From Ignavibacterium sp. (GTDB lineage Bacteria > Zixibacteria > MSB-5A5 > GN15 > PGXB01), in contig DYGG01000004.1 in assembly GCA_020724775.1 (NCBI GenBank), positions 39,610 through 100,289 of the forward strand: a stretch of 60,680 nt of DNA. The letters run 5' to 3'. Both the position numbers and the translations under genes were made by a program. Of this stretch, positions 8,448-16,858 are shown piece after piece (the first letter of the stretch is position 1; each line of letters opens with the position of its first letter). Under the pieces are notes generated by a model. It had not been told where the DNA came from. It worked only from the letters and a program-made list of their open reading frames with translations, and did no database searches.

Positions 8448-9056
8448 ATGGCCAAATCGTTGGTTAAACTGGTATTGATTCTTTTCGTACTGGCCATTCC
8501 GGCGCAACTTCTTGCCGCTCCGGTGATGGTTGAGGAGATTTCCAGGAATTGGAGATTTTACCAAGACAATCATCGTTATATGTTCGCTTCTTGTGTTACC
8601 TTTTACGATCCGGAGGCCAATCCTGACCGTATTGGGGCGTTCATATCCGGCGACGGTTACAACGGGTATCCGAGTTCATTGACCTGGGGGCATACTCTTC
8701 CTGAGGGTTTGCGGGTTCCGCCTGATGTTATCGTGAGGGCGAAACTCTGGGTCAATGCGGCACTGGTGGACGAAAACAACAATGTTATTAGCATTGAAGG
8801 AACCTGGAATTGGGACCCGCTCAACAGCTGGTCGTATGATGACAGTTACTTCGATTTGACTAATGTTGATGTCCAGGACTTCTGGAATAACAGTCCTCTG
8901 GATGTAACGGTATATGCCGGCGAGCGGAAATTTCGCATCGATCAGGCTTGCCTGATGTTAGATTACAGAAGTTCCAATGTCGTTCCGGAGCCGGCCACTT
9001 TGGCTCTTTTTGGGCTGGGGCTGTCCGGTTTAGGATTGATGCGCCGTAGAAAGTAA
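8448..9056 (+). CDS. PEP-CTERM sorting domain protein, exported
   Basis: 202 residues. It has an N-terminal signal peptide (KSLVKLVLILFVLAIPAQLLAA) and a C-terminal PEP-CTERM tripartite signal: VPEPATLALF, a hydrophobic stretch, then MRRRK. Such proteins are processed by an exosortase in the inner membrane and delivered to the surface or matrix. The middle is rich in Trp, Tyr, Asp and Asn, typical of extracellular beta proteins, but I recognise no catalytic domain. An in-frame TTG at 8436 exists; ATG at 8448 starts the signal peptide cleanly. A strong terminator follows. The 247-bp gap upstream, back to the alternative mnmE start, holds no gene I can see. Confidence 0.85.
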   Translation: MAKSLVKLVLILFVLAIPAQLLAAPVMVEEISRNWRFYQDNHRYMFASCVTFYDPEANPDRIGAFISGDGYNGYPSSLTWGHTLPEGLRVPPDVIVRAKLWVNAALVDENNNVISIEGTWNWDPLNSWSYDDSYFDLTNVDVQDFWNNSPLDVTVYAGERKFRIDQACLMLDYRSSNVVPEPATLALFGLGLSGLGLMRRRK

Positions 9057-9080
9057 GTGCATCCGAAGCAGAATCGGAAG

Positions 9081-9113
9081 ACCGCCGTTGATAAAATCAG
9101 CGGCGGTTTTTTG
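9081..9113 (+). terminator. Rho-independent terminator
   Basis: An 11-bp stem with one mismatch (ACCGCCGTTGA / TCAGCGGCGGT), five-base loop and a T-run follow the PEP-CTERM gene. Confidence 0.85.
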
Positions 9114-9201
9114 TTTGCCGGCGAGGGGATTGAATAGTTGGCATCTCGGTAGTGACTTCATATATTGCAGGGGAATTTGCAATTAAAGTCCGGAGCGGGA
9201 A

Positions 9202-10074
9202 ATGGCGCGAGTGGACCTCAGAACGATACGGGATTTTCTGAAGCATTATATCGTGGGGCTTTTTCGGCGAGTTGATGAGCGTCATGTAATTCTATTAGGG
9301 GGTGGGTTGGCGTTTTCGCTTTTTCTCTGTGTTATTCCGTTTGTCCTGATAATTTTCTCGATACTTGGCGCCATTCTGGAAAATGCCGCGCTGGAGGCGC
9401 AGATAAATGCCGCGATTGAGAGGATGATTCCTTATGACCGGTATGCGACCTTTGTGAAGAGTTTCCTTTATCAACGAATTGAGGAATTCAAGGCGTACCG
9501 CGGAGTGGCCGGGCTGGTCGGGGCGGTCGGGTTATTTTTTGCTGCCAGCGGGCTTTTCAGCAGTCTTAGGACCGTCCTTAACAGCATTTTCAAAATCGAC
9601 CGGGAGGAGCATTTTCTCTTGGGAAAACTGAAAGACCTGGGGATGGTGCTTCTGGTGATATTCTTCTTTCTGGTGGCGACGTTACTGTTCCCGCTTCTGG
9701 ATATCTCCCGCGGGATGGCAGGCAGATTTGAGTGGCTGAAATTGTTTCGTTTCGGGCAGGGGGAAAGTCTTTTTATCGCCGCTGTCTCCTTCCTCATCAT
9801 TTTCATCTGCTTTTTTATCTTTTATTACCTGATACCGTATGCTCGTCTCGGGTTGAAAGTGCCGGCGGTGAGCGCATTCTGGGCGACTCTTTTCTGGGAG
9901 ATTGCGCGAAGGCTTTTTGGGTATTACATAACCAACATGGCCAATCTGAAGCAGATATATGGGGTTTATGTTTTTGTGGTGGTGGTGGCGTTGTGGGTTT
10001 TTTATTCCTGCGTGATATTTATTGTTGGGGCGGAGATTGGGCAGTTGTACAGGGAGAGGCGGGGGAGGAAGTGA
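9202..10074 (+). CDS. YihY/BrkB family inner-membrane protein
   Basis: 290 residues with about six hydrophobic helices, for example VILLGGGLAFSLFLCVIPFVLIIFSI near residues 30-55 and IYGVYVFVVVVALWVFYSCVIFIVGAEIG near the C-terminus, the conserved end of the YihY (formerly RNase BN/BrkB) family. The family is widely conserved but its biochemical role is unsettled; the old ribonuclease claim does not apply. The start is ATG at 9202 with GGAG seven bases upstream. The gene ends in TGACGCAAC, which resembles the tail of the nested hairpin repeat that follows. Confidence 0.88.
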   Translation: MARVDLRTIRDFLKHYIVGLFRRVDERHVILLGGGLAFSLFLCVIPFVLIIFSILGAILENAALEAQINAAIERMIPYDRYATFVKSFLYQRIEEFKAYRGVAGLVGAVGLFFAASGLFSSLRTVLNSIFKIDREEHFLLGKLKDLGMVLLVIFFFLVATLLFPLLDISRGMAGRFEWLKLFRFGQGESLFIAAVSFLIIFICFFIFYYLIPYARLGLKVPAVSAFWATLFWEIARRLFGYYITNMANLKQIYGVYVFVVVVALWVFYSCVIFIVGAEIGQLYRERRGRK

Positions 10075-10101
10075 CGCAACAGGAAAGATTGCTTTACCAA
10101 C

Positions 10102-10258
10102 AAATGTGGACATCTGCCAGGCACGAAACGCTGTCAGGCTCTATAGAACTTGTGATTCTTTATATCCCACCGCAAGTCGCCGCGGCGACCAGGACGGTGG
10201 GGCACCGAGGCGTCAGTTCTCGTTCCGACAGGAGTCGGAAATAGGAACTGACGCAACG
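10102..10258 (+). repeat. 157-bp direct repeat, left copy (flanks darTG)
   Basis: Copy of the sequence at 12983-13139, offset 2881 bp, with only about two differences seen. It contains two nested hairpins: a GTCGCC/GGCGAC stem inside CCCACCG/CGGTGGG (10166-10206, the module also found beside the transposase at the window end), and TTCCGAC/GTCGGAA inside GTCAGTTC/GAACTGAC (10212-10252). Confidence 0.9.
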
Positions 10259-10349
10259 GAAAGCGCTTGCGGATGTGGACATGAAGACGTTATTATTGTG
10301 ATAAATTAGGTATACCCAATGAGAGTTTGGAAAATAGTGGCAATATCTA

Positions 10350-10949
10350 ATGCTGTATTCTGAACTAGAAGAACTGCATTATATCGCTCATTTTGACAAT
10401 GTTGCCTCAATCATGAAATTAGGCATTTTGCCATACAATAAGGCTAAGCGAATACAACACACATCATTCGCTATGGAGGAAATTCAGGAACGGCGGGGGA
10501 ATGTCATTGTGCCGGGTGCGGGGAAGCTTCATGATTACGTCAATCTATATATAAATGCGCGGAATACAGCGCTCTTTAAGAGAAAAGAGATGCATGAGAA
10601 GATGGCTATATTCCGAATTAATAAGGATATCCTTAGACTACCGGGTGTGATAATAACAGACAGAAATGCGTCCAGTTCATTTGTAAGGTTCCATTATTCT
10701 CCAGATGGATTGAGATATATTGATAGAATAAAGGTATTTGCTAGATACTGGACTCACCCGGAAGATCAAGCCATTGAATTCGAACACAAATCTTGTATGT
10801 GTGCAGAGGTTCTTGTTCCGGGCAAGGTTGAAACGAAATATCTATTGGGTGCATATTGCTCAAATTCTCATTCAGCCAATTATTTCAGAAAAATATCGAG
10901 TAATTGTGAAGTGACAATAAACCCTTATATCTTTTTCCAATCATGCTAA
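10350..10949 (+). CDS. darT: DarT-family DNA ADP-ribosyltransferase toxin
   Basis: 199 residues, the usual length for DarT (DUF4433). Visible hallmarks: N-terminal YIAHFDNVASIMKLGIL with H14, the VNLYINARNT segment (N69, R71) of the NAD-binding core, and the C-terminal AEVLVP motif with the probable catalytic glutamate E153. DarT uses NAD+ to add ADP-ribose to thymidine or guanosine bases in single-stranded DNA, blocking replication. The stop overlaps the darG start by seven bases (ATGCTAA), the arrangement of a toxin-antitoxin operon. Base composition is clearly more AT-rich than the neighbours, and the pair lies between 157-bp direct repeats, both signs of transfer. Which DarT subfamily (base preference) it belongs to cannot be decided by eye. 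Confidence 0.9.
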   Translation: MLYSELEELHYIAHFDNVASIMKLGILPYNKAKRIQHTSFAMEEIQERRGNVIVPGAGKLHDYVNLYINARNTALFKRKEMHEKMAIFRINKDILRLPGVIITDRNASSSFVRFHYSPDGLRYIDRIKVFARYWTHPEDQAIEFEHKSCMCAEVLVPGKVETKYLLGAYCSNSHSANYFRKISSNCEVTINPYIFFQSC

Positions 10950-12067
10950 ATATCGGAAATAATATCAAAGTGCGAGAAGGGAATATTCTCGATTCCAAAA
11001 TGCAGACTCTTATAAATACGGTTAACTGTGTGGGTGTTATGGGTAAAGGTATTGCTCTTGAATTTAAGAAGAGATTTCCGGAAATGTACAAAGACTATGT
11101 CTTGCGCTGTAATGATGGTCAGGTCAAGCTAGGATATCCATATCTATTCAAGACTACGGATGGTCCTTGGATATTAAATTTTCCCACCAAGGACCACTGG
11201 AGGAGTTCATCTAATATAGACGATATCGAGAGAGGGCTGAGATTTCTGATCGGTAATTATGGGAGTTGGGGTATTCGCTCACTAGCAGTGCCTCCTTTAG
11301 GCTGCGGGCAAGGTCAGCTCGAGTGGAAGGTCGTGGGACCGACACTTTTCAGATATCTCTCGAAGTTGACTATTCCCATCGAATTGTATGCACCACACGG
11401 AACACCACAGAAGGAACTGCAATTAGATTTCCTTCTTGAGAGATCGCAGATTCATGCTGAAAGAAAGCCCGCTACGGAGTTGAAAATAGATCCCGCTTGG
11501 ATCGCACTTGTGGACATACTACATCGAATTGAAAGCGAACCTTATCACTGGCCAGTAGGGCGTACACGATTTCAAAAAATTGCATATTTGGCAACTATTG
11601 AAAATCTACCAACCGGACTAACATATCAAAGGGGGAGCTATGGTCCATTTTCATCGGAAGTCAAAGGAGTAGTTACAAAACTTATCAATAATGGCCTTAT
11701 TACTGAAAAGAAGCTCGGACGAATGCTTGCTATAGAAGTCGGACGTACTTTTCAGGACGCACGTGAAGCCTATGGTGCGTATCTAAGAAGATGGGAAGAC
11801 CAGATTTCAAAGATTGCTGACCTTTGTCTGAGAATGAGCACCAGTCAAGCCGAAATTGTCTCCTCGGTGTTATTCGTATATAAAGAATTGGAAAAAAAAC
11901 ACAATCAGCAGGTATCGGAACTTGATGTTTGGCAATCAGTGTTAGATTGGAAACACAGAAGGAAACCGGCTCTGGACGCACAGGAGCTGGCTTTGACCAT
12001 CAGAAATCTGCTCGTTCTAAATTGGATAAATGTTAAACCAAGCAAGGAATTGCCATTACCGGATTAG
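10943..12067 (+). CDS. darG: DarG-family macrodomain antitoxin (DNA ADP-ribose glycohydrolase)
   Basis: 374 residues. Residues 1-150 form an ADP-ribose-binding macrodomain: INTVNCVGVMGKGIALEFKKRFP (24-46), FPTKDHWR with probable catalytic K83, and VPPLGCGQGQL (117-126). Residues about 165-374 form the second domain found in full-length DarG, here with RTRFQKIAYLATIENLPTGLTYQRGSYGPFS, a winged-helix-like segment that binds and neutralises DarT. The protein thus both removes ADP-ribose from DNA and sequesters the toxin. It overlaps darT by seven bases. A nested hairpin follows as a probable two-way terminator. Confidence 0.92.
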   Translation: MLNIGNNIKVREGNILDSKMQTLINTVNCVGVMGKGIALEFKKRFPEMYKDYVLRCNDGQVKLGYPYLFKTTDGPWILNFPTKDHWRSSSNIDDIERGLRFLIGNYGSWGIRSLAVPPLGCGQGQLEWKVVGPTLFRYLSKLTIPIELYAPHGTPQKELQLDFLLERSQIHAERKPATELKIDPAWIALVDILHRIESEPYHWPVGRTRFQKIAYLATIENLPTGLTYQRGSYGPFSSEVKGVVTKLINNGLITEKKLGRMLAIEVGRTFQDAREAYGAYLRRWEDQISKIADLCLRMSTSQAEIVSSVLFVYKELEKKHNQQVSELDVWQSVLDWKHRRKPALDAQELALTIRNLLVLNWINVKPSKELPLPD

Positions 12068-12074
12068 TTCTATG

Positions 12075-12108
12075 GGTCGGAACAGTCCGCCGAAGGCGGG
12101 TTCCGACC
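12075..12108. terminator. Nested GC hairpin between convergent genes
   Basis: GGTCGGAAC / GTTCCGACC outer arms enclose CCGCC-GAA-GGCGG. It lies between the convergent darG and DUF169 genes, so it may terminate both, although no long T-run follows. Its architecture matches the hairpin family elsewhere in the window. Confidence 0.55.
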
Positions 12109-12121
12109 TATAAAGAGAAAT

Positions 12122-12862
12122 TCAGTTCTCCGGTATCCGCTCCAGGACCTTGAGCCAGGCTTCCTTTTCGAGGAAACTTCCCGGGACATCGCGCTCCATC
12201 TCCTGAAACATTTTGAACGGAACGGTGAATGACAATATATCCGACGGCGCCAGCGGCCTGGCAGAGATATCAAACATCCCCAGAATCGCGCGGGGATTTT
12301 TCTGTTGTGATTCATGGTATGGCAGCATGCAGACCTGATGGCATCCGGCGCCGAAGCGGACAGCGACATTATCGAGCCCGGGGCGGCTATAATTAACCAG
12401 CGTAAAAAGAGCGGAAATCTGGTCGGGATTGGCGAAGAAGCAGACCAGCATCGGTTTCTCTTTTTCGATGTTGACATTCGGTAACGGTTTGAAAGTCACG
12501 AACTCGAACGGGATGTCAACAATCGGCATCTGGTCAACTTTTTCACGCGCCAGTTCCACGGTCTTAATATATGCTTCCCCTTCGCGGAATCCTTCGCGGC
12601 CAGTTGAAAGAAAATAGTCGATACCACCGGGGAAATCGACATAGGCATTCCCGAAGCAGAGTCCTACTTTGCCGCCGATACATCCGCAGGTGTCGCGGTC
12701 AAAAACGACCGTTTTGCCGCGGACTGCAGAGTTCATCATGGCGGCGACACATCCCCATTTATCCTTCTTGAATTGAGTGGCTTTCTCCGGGCGGATGTTG
12801 CTGAAGATTATCGCCACCGGCGGGTAGCGGAGGCGGAGTTTGGTTTGGATGAGAGATTCCAT
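12122..12862 (-). CDS. DUF169 family protein
   Basis: 246 residues, beginning MESLIQTKLRLRYPPVAIIFSN. The PPVAI opening, the Cys-containing CGCIGGKVGLCFG segment (about residues 55-70) and FGAGCHQVCMLPYHE near residue 185 are typical of DUF169 proteins, which are common in anaerobes and have no established reaction. Conserved cysteines suggest metal or redox binding, which is inference. The frame is open upstream to 12994, but that part runs into the repeat DNA; ATG at 12862 gives the family-like start. Confidence 0.82.
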   Translation of the reverse strand: MESLIQTKLRLRYPPVAIIFSNIRPEKATQFKKDKWGCVAAMMNSAVRGKTVVFDRDTCGCIGGKVGLCFGNAYVDFPGGIDYFLSTGREGFREGEAYIKTVELAREKVDQMPIVDIPFEFVTFKPLPNVNIEKEKPMLVCFFANPDQISALFTLVNYSRPGLDNVAVRFGAGCHQVCMLPYHESQQKNPRAILGMFDISARPLAPSDILSFTVPFKMFQEMERDVPGSFLEKEAWLKVLERIPEN

Positions 12863-12929
12863 AATGGTTACCGTCGCATAAGATAATGAGAAAAGGCAAA
12901 AAAAGTAAGTGGTTCTGGACGAGAAAGGC

Positions 12930-12970
12930 GTCAGTTCTCGTTCCGACAGGAGTCGGAAATAGGAACTGAC
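12930..12970. repeat. Extra nested hairpin copy
   Basis: A separate copy of the GTCAGTTC / GAACTGAC hairpin with the inner TTCCGAC-AGGA-GTCGGAA stem, just left of the right-hand 157-bp repeat and followed by the same GCAACG tail. Confidence 0.85.
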
Positions 12971-12982
12971 GCAACGTATAGA

Positions 12983-13139
12983 AAATGTGGACATCTGCCA
13001 GGCACGAAACGCTGCCAGGCTCTATAGAACTTGTGATTCTTTATATCCCACCGCAAGTCGCCGCGGCAACCAGGACGGTGGGGCACCGAGGCGTCAGTTC
13101 TCGTTCCGACAGGAGTCGGAAATAGGAACTGACGCAACG
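12983..13139 (+). repeat. 157-bp direct repeat, right copy (flanks darTG)
   Basis: Second copy of 10102-10258 in the same orientation. Together the pair brackets darT, darG and the DUF169 gene. Confidence 0.9.
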
Positions 13140-13141
13140 TA

Positions 13142-13215
13142 AGCCTGACCTGGTCGTTCAGTGAGAGCCTGACCTGGTTGTTCAGGGAAGAGTCTGACCT
13201 TGTCGTTGCGGAGAG
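13142..13215 (+). repeat. Three imperfect 24-25-bp tandem units
   Basis: Units starting at 13142, 13166 and 13191 share AGCCTGACCTGGTCGTTCAG with increasing divergence. No spacers, so not a CRISPR. Confidence 0.8.
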
Positions 13216-13287
13216 CCGGCGGCGAAAATTGTTGTTGATTAAACGGGAGGACTCTTCAATTATCATTATTGAAGCATCAGACCTGTT

Positions 13288-14385
13288 ATGAAAAAAGAAT
13301 ATTTCCTCATAGCCCTCTTCTTTCTGGTTACCGGCATTTTCTTTTTTCTATTCTATAAACTGATGGCTCCGTTCTTTACCCCGGTTGTCTGGGGCGGAGT
13401 GCTGGTGATTGTTTTTTTCCCGCTGTATCGATGGGTCGGGAAGAAATTCAAGTCGCCAAATATTTCATCTTTTGTAACCTGCGTGATAATCTTCTTTGTC
13501 ATAATCGGGCCGGCGGTTTATCTTCTGGCGTCGCTGGTCGGGGAAACCTCCGATGCTTTCACGAGAGTCAACAGCGCTTATCAGAGCGGCGAACTGAAAA
13601 CCTATTTTTCCAAGTATCTTCCTTTCGTCGAAGGAATAAAGAACCGTCTGCTCTCAGTTTATCCCGATTTAGCCAATATCGATTTTGATTCGGTGATTAA
13701 GGATGCGGTCGCCACAGTCAGCAAGATAATCGGCGCCAAGGCGACCTCGGTGCTTGCCGATATTACCAAGACTCTTTTTCAGTTTATACTGACGTTGTTT
13801 GCGATGTTTTTCTTTTTCCGTGACGGCGACAAAATTGTCGCTTATCTCAAGCGGCTGACTCCGCTGGAGCCGGACAATATAAATATCACATACTCCTATC
13901 TGAAAGAGGTGATCGAGGGGACGATGTATGGCGGGGTGGCGATGGCAATAATACAGGGGGCGCTGGGGGGAATTCTCTTTGCCATCATGGGAATCGACTC
14001 GGCCGTTTTCTGGGGGGCAATCATGGCATTTCTCGCTTTTCTCCCCCTGATCGGGCCGTTCCTTATCTATATCCCGGCGGGACTATATCTGATTCTCAGC
14101 GGCTCAATCATCAAAGGAATAATCATCATTGCCATCGGCACCATTGTGATAAGTCAGATAGATAATTTTGTCCGGCCGATGCTTTTCCGGGGGAAAACTA
14201 AGATGCACACATTGCTTCTATTCTTCTCGATAATGGGCGGAATCGTGGCATTTGGCCTGGTCGGTGTGGTTCTCGGGCCGCTGGTGACCGCGATATTTTT
14301 GACGTTGCTTAAGATTTTCGAGTTGAAGATACGACCGGAGGAGGCGATAATGGAAGGAAGCGTCAAAGCCGAAGAGGGGTCATGA
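13288..14385 (+). CDS. AI-2E/PerM (UPF0118) family transporter
   Basis: 365 residues with about eight transmembrane helices: two pairs near the N-terminus (residues 5-75), then a periplasmic/linker section (75-150) and a C-terminal cluster. The family signature region ...GGVLFAIMGIDSAVFWGAIMAFLAFLPLIGPFLIYIPAGLYLIL is seen as GGILFAIMGIDSAVFWGA then FLPLIGPFLIYIPAG. Members export diverse small solutes or act as Na+/H+ antiporters; substrate cannot be inferred here. 42 bp of the gene's 3' part are copied again at 14479-14520. Confidence 0.88.
   Translation: MKKEYFLIALFFLVTGIFFFLFYKLMAPFFTPVVWGGVLVIVFFPLYRWVGKKFKSPNISSFVTCVIIFFVIIGPAVYLLASLVGETSDAFTRVNSAYQSGELKTYFSKYLPFVEGIKNRLLSVYPDLANIDFDSVIKDAVATVSKIIGAKATSVLADITKTLFQFILTLFAMFFFFRDGDKIVAYLKRLTPLEPDNINITYSYLKEVIEGTMYGGVAMAIIQGALGGILFAIMGIDSAVFWGAIMAFLAFLPLIGPFLIYIPAGLYLILSGSIIKGIIIIAIGTIVISQIDNFVRPMLFRGKTKMHTLLLFFSIMGGIVAFGLVGVVLGPLVTAIFLTLLKIFELKIRPEEAIMEGSVKAEEGS
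14308..14349 (+). repeat. Transporter 3'-end segment, original copy
   Basis: This 42-bp part of the transporter gene is repeated at 14479-14520 with one difference, offset 171 bp. A perfect hairpin with arms GTCAGGATC / GATCCTGAC lies between them (14424-14446). Confidence 0.85.
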
Positions 14386-14647
14386 CTCGGTTGCGGCAAG
14401 TCTGAAGCCCCTCGGTTTCAATTGTCAGGATCACAGGGATCCTGACCTACAGAAGATACAGAATCTCGGGGGAGTTGACTTAAGATTTTCGAGTTGAAGA
14501 TGCGACCGGAGGAGGCGATAGATTCCGTATCAAGCGCGGGATGACAGACAATCTCGCATTATAAGATGTCAAAACCCCGCTCACTCCGTGGACGGAGTTT
14601 GCGGGGATTTTGACCTACTTCATTATGATTATCAGAAGCAAATGAGC
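14386..14647. repeat. Intergenic hairpins and copied gene tail
   Basis: This gap holds no gene. It contains the 9-bp hairpin at 14424-14446, the copied transporter tail at 14479-14520, and a large nested hairpin at 14568-14614: GTCAAAA-CCCCGC / GCGGGG-A-TTTTGAC around an inner CTCCG/CGGAG stem. The last may terminate the convergent transcripts. Confidence 0.75.
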
Positions 14648-15745
14648 CTATTTCGTCCGTTTGGAGAAACGCATCCAGGAAAAAGTGAAGATAACCAGTC
14701 CGAAAATTATCATGGCGGCGACCTCGACATAGAGATGCTCGAGGGTAGCGGCTTTCATCATAATACCGCGGACAATTTTCATGAAATAGCGCAGGGGGTT
14801 AAGGTAAGTTATATACTGCACTGATTGCGGCATATTCTCTATCGGGGTGAAGAAGCCGGAAGTAAGAATGGCAAAGACCGAGAAAAACCAGGCGTAGAAC
14901 ATCGCCTGCTGCTGGGTTTTCGAAACGGTCGAAATGAACATTCCGATGCCGAGGGTGGTGAAAAGGAATAAGAAAGAAAGGCCGTACAGAAGCGCCCAGG
15001 AGCCGGCAAAGGGGATATTAAACCAAAGAATTCCAATAAAAAGCGCCAGCGACATTTCCAGAAATCCGATAATCGCGAAGGGGATAGTTTTCCCGAGAAT
15101 CAGCGCCGGGGTTTTAATCGGCGTCACCAATAACTGCTCCAGCGTTCCGATTTCCCGTTCACGCACAATTGCCATCGAGGTCAGCATGACCGTAATCATC
15201 GTCAGAAGAAGCGTCACAATCCCCGGCACCATGAAGTAAACCGATTCACCTTCGGGATTGTAGAGTCGTTTCTGACGAATAGAAAGGGGGGGAATGAAAC
15301 CGGTAACTTTCTTATTAAACTGGCTGGTGATGACATTGGCGTAGCCGGTGGCAATGGAGGCGGAGTTGGCATTGGCGCCATCAACAATAAAACCGACCTT
15401 GACCGATTTGGAGAGAGACAGGTCTTGTGAAAAGCCCGGCGGTATTACCAGGGCGACATTATAACTGTTGTCTTCCAATCCATGGGCGGCATCGAGGAGA
15501 GGCAGGTCGGATGACTCCACCACAAAGTAATTTCCCGTCGCCAGCGATTTCTGGTACTCGCGCGACAATTCACTCCGGTCATAGTCATAAACGGCCGTGT
15601 AAATGTTTTTCACATCGACATTGATGGCATAACCGAGGACCATCAGTTGCACCACCGGCATCACGAATATGACCCTCAGCATGTTCCGGTCGCGGATAAC
15701 CTGAAAGAACTCCTTTTTCATCAGTGCCAGAATAGTGCGTCGCAT
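14648..15745 (-). CDS. ABC-2 transporter permease (YbhR-like)
   Basis: 365 residues: N-terminal helix (FVMPVVQLMVLGYAINV near 27-43), a large periplasmic domain, then five C-terminal helices from about residue 170, starting YFMVPGIVTLLLTMITVMLTS and ending RGIMMKAATLEHLYVEVAAMIIFGLVIF. The REREIGTLEQLLVTPI motif is the ABC-2 coupling element. It is the last gene of the TetR/TolC/HlyD/ABC operon and pairs with the permease six bases upstream; together they resemble the YbhG-YbhF-YbhS-YbhR drug exporter. Confidence 0.92.
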   Translation of the reverse strand: MRRTILALMKKEFFQVIRDRNMLRVIFVMPVVQLMVLGYAINVDVKNIYTAVYDYDRSELSREYQKSLATGNYFVVESSDLPLLDAAHGLEDNSYNVALVIPPGFSQDLSLSKSVKVGFIVDGANANSASIATGYANVITSQFNKKVTGFIPPLSIRQKRLYNPEGESVYFMVPGIVTLLLTMITVMLTSMAIVREREIGTLEQLLVTPIKTPALILGKTIPFAIIGFLEMSLALFIGILWFNIPFAGSWALLYGLSFLFLFTTLGIGMFISTVSKTQQQAMFYAWFFSVFAILTSGFFTPIENMPQSVQYITYLNPLRYFMKIVRGIMMKAATLEHLYVEVAAMIIFGLVIFTFSWMRFSKRTK

Positions 15746-15751
15746 AATTAC

Positions 15752-16858
15752 CTACCCTATCTTCAGGCTGAATTTTTTAGTGGCGATAGTAAGAAGAAAA
15801 ATGGTCAGCAAAATCAGGAAGGTTCCCTGAATCCACAAGATGGTGAAATCGGCCCCTTTGAGCATGATGCCGCGGATGATTATAAGGAAGTATTTTGCCG
15901 GGACCATATAAGTGAGATACTGCAGAATCTGAGGCATATTCTTGATTTCGAAAATATAGCCGGAAAGCATCACGGAGGGCAACACGGTGACCAGTTGCGC
16001 CGCCATCATCGCCAGTTGCTGGGTTTTGACGAGAGTGGAGATGAAGATACCTATCGAGAGAGCGGCGATGATATAGATAATTCCGAAGAAAAGCATGAGC
16101 AGAATCGAGCCGTTAAAAGGAACGCCGAAAAGGAAAACGGCGAAAAACAGAATAAAGATGCCGTCGAGCAACGCCAGTCCGATATATGGAATAACTTTGC
16201 CGATAATCACCTGCTGCGGTGTTACCGGGGCGGTCAGAAGTTGCTCCATGGTGCCGGTCTCTTTTTCGCGGGCGATGGTGATGGAGGTCAGCAGCGCGGA
16301 AATCATCATCAGAATCACGGCTATCAGTCCCGGGACAAAGAAATGCGATGATTTCAAGTCGGGATTGTAGAGAACCTGGGTGGAGAGAGTGACCCCGGGA
16401 ATCTCCATCCCGGGGGGGAGTTTGGCTTCGATGAAGCGCATCAGGGCCATGCTGGAATAACTGGAGGTTGCCGCCGACATATTGGCATCGGCTCCATCGA
16501 CGGACAATCCCAGTTCAAATTCCTCCTGGCTGGCAACGGCATCGGCAAACCCTGGGGGTATGACCAGCACAGCATTGGCGTCGCCGGTTTTCAGTATTTT
16601 TTCAGGGTCATAAAGGTTTGGCGCGGCTTCGGATTTGAGGAAGTAACCGCTGTTATAGAAGTACCCCACCAGTTCGCGCGATTCGAAAGAGTTATCGAAA
16701 TCGAGCACCGCCAGTTTGATATTTTTGATATCAAGATTAATGGCGTAGCCATATAGAAAGGTCATCAGAATCGGCATCAGGATGGCGATGATTAGCGAGC
16801 GGGGGTCGCGAAGGATATGGCGCAACTCTTTGATGGCGATATATCTTATCTTATCCAT
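15752..16858 (-). CDS. ABC-2 transporter permease (YbhS-like)
   Basis: 368 residues with the same layout as its downstream neighbour: MPILMTFLYGYAINLD N-terminal helix, periplasmic domain, FVPGLIAVILMMISALLTSITIAREKETGTMEQLLTAPV coupling region (about 185-225), and five C-terminal helices. Its start overlaps the end of the upstream ATPase gene by eight bases. Two different permeases make a heteromeric channel with the two ATPases. Confidence 0.92.
   Translation of the reverse strand: MDKIRYIAIKELRHILRDPRSLIIAILMPILMTFLYGYAINLDIKNIKLAVLDFDNSFESRELVGYFYNSGYFLKSEAAPNLYDPEKILKTGDANAVLVIPPGFADAVASQEEFELGLSVDGADANMSAATSSYSSMALMRFIEAKLPPGMEIPGVTLSTQVLYNPDLKSSHFFVPGLIAVILMMISALLTSITIAREKETGTMEQLLTAPVTPQQVIIGKVIPYIGLALLDGIFILFFAVFLFGVPFNGSILLMLFFGIIYIIAALSIGIFISTLVKTQQLAMMAAQLVTVLPSVMLSGYIFEIKNMPQILQYLTYMVPAKYFLIIIRGIMLKGADFTILWIQGTFLILLTIFLLTIATKKFSLKIG

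Noticed and set aside
13142-13215. Possible short CRISPR array
   Set aside because: Three imperfect adjacent 24-25-bp units with no spacers and no cas genes.
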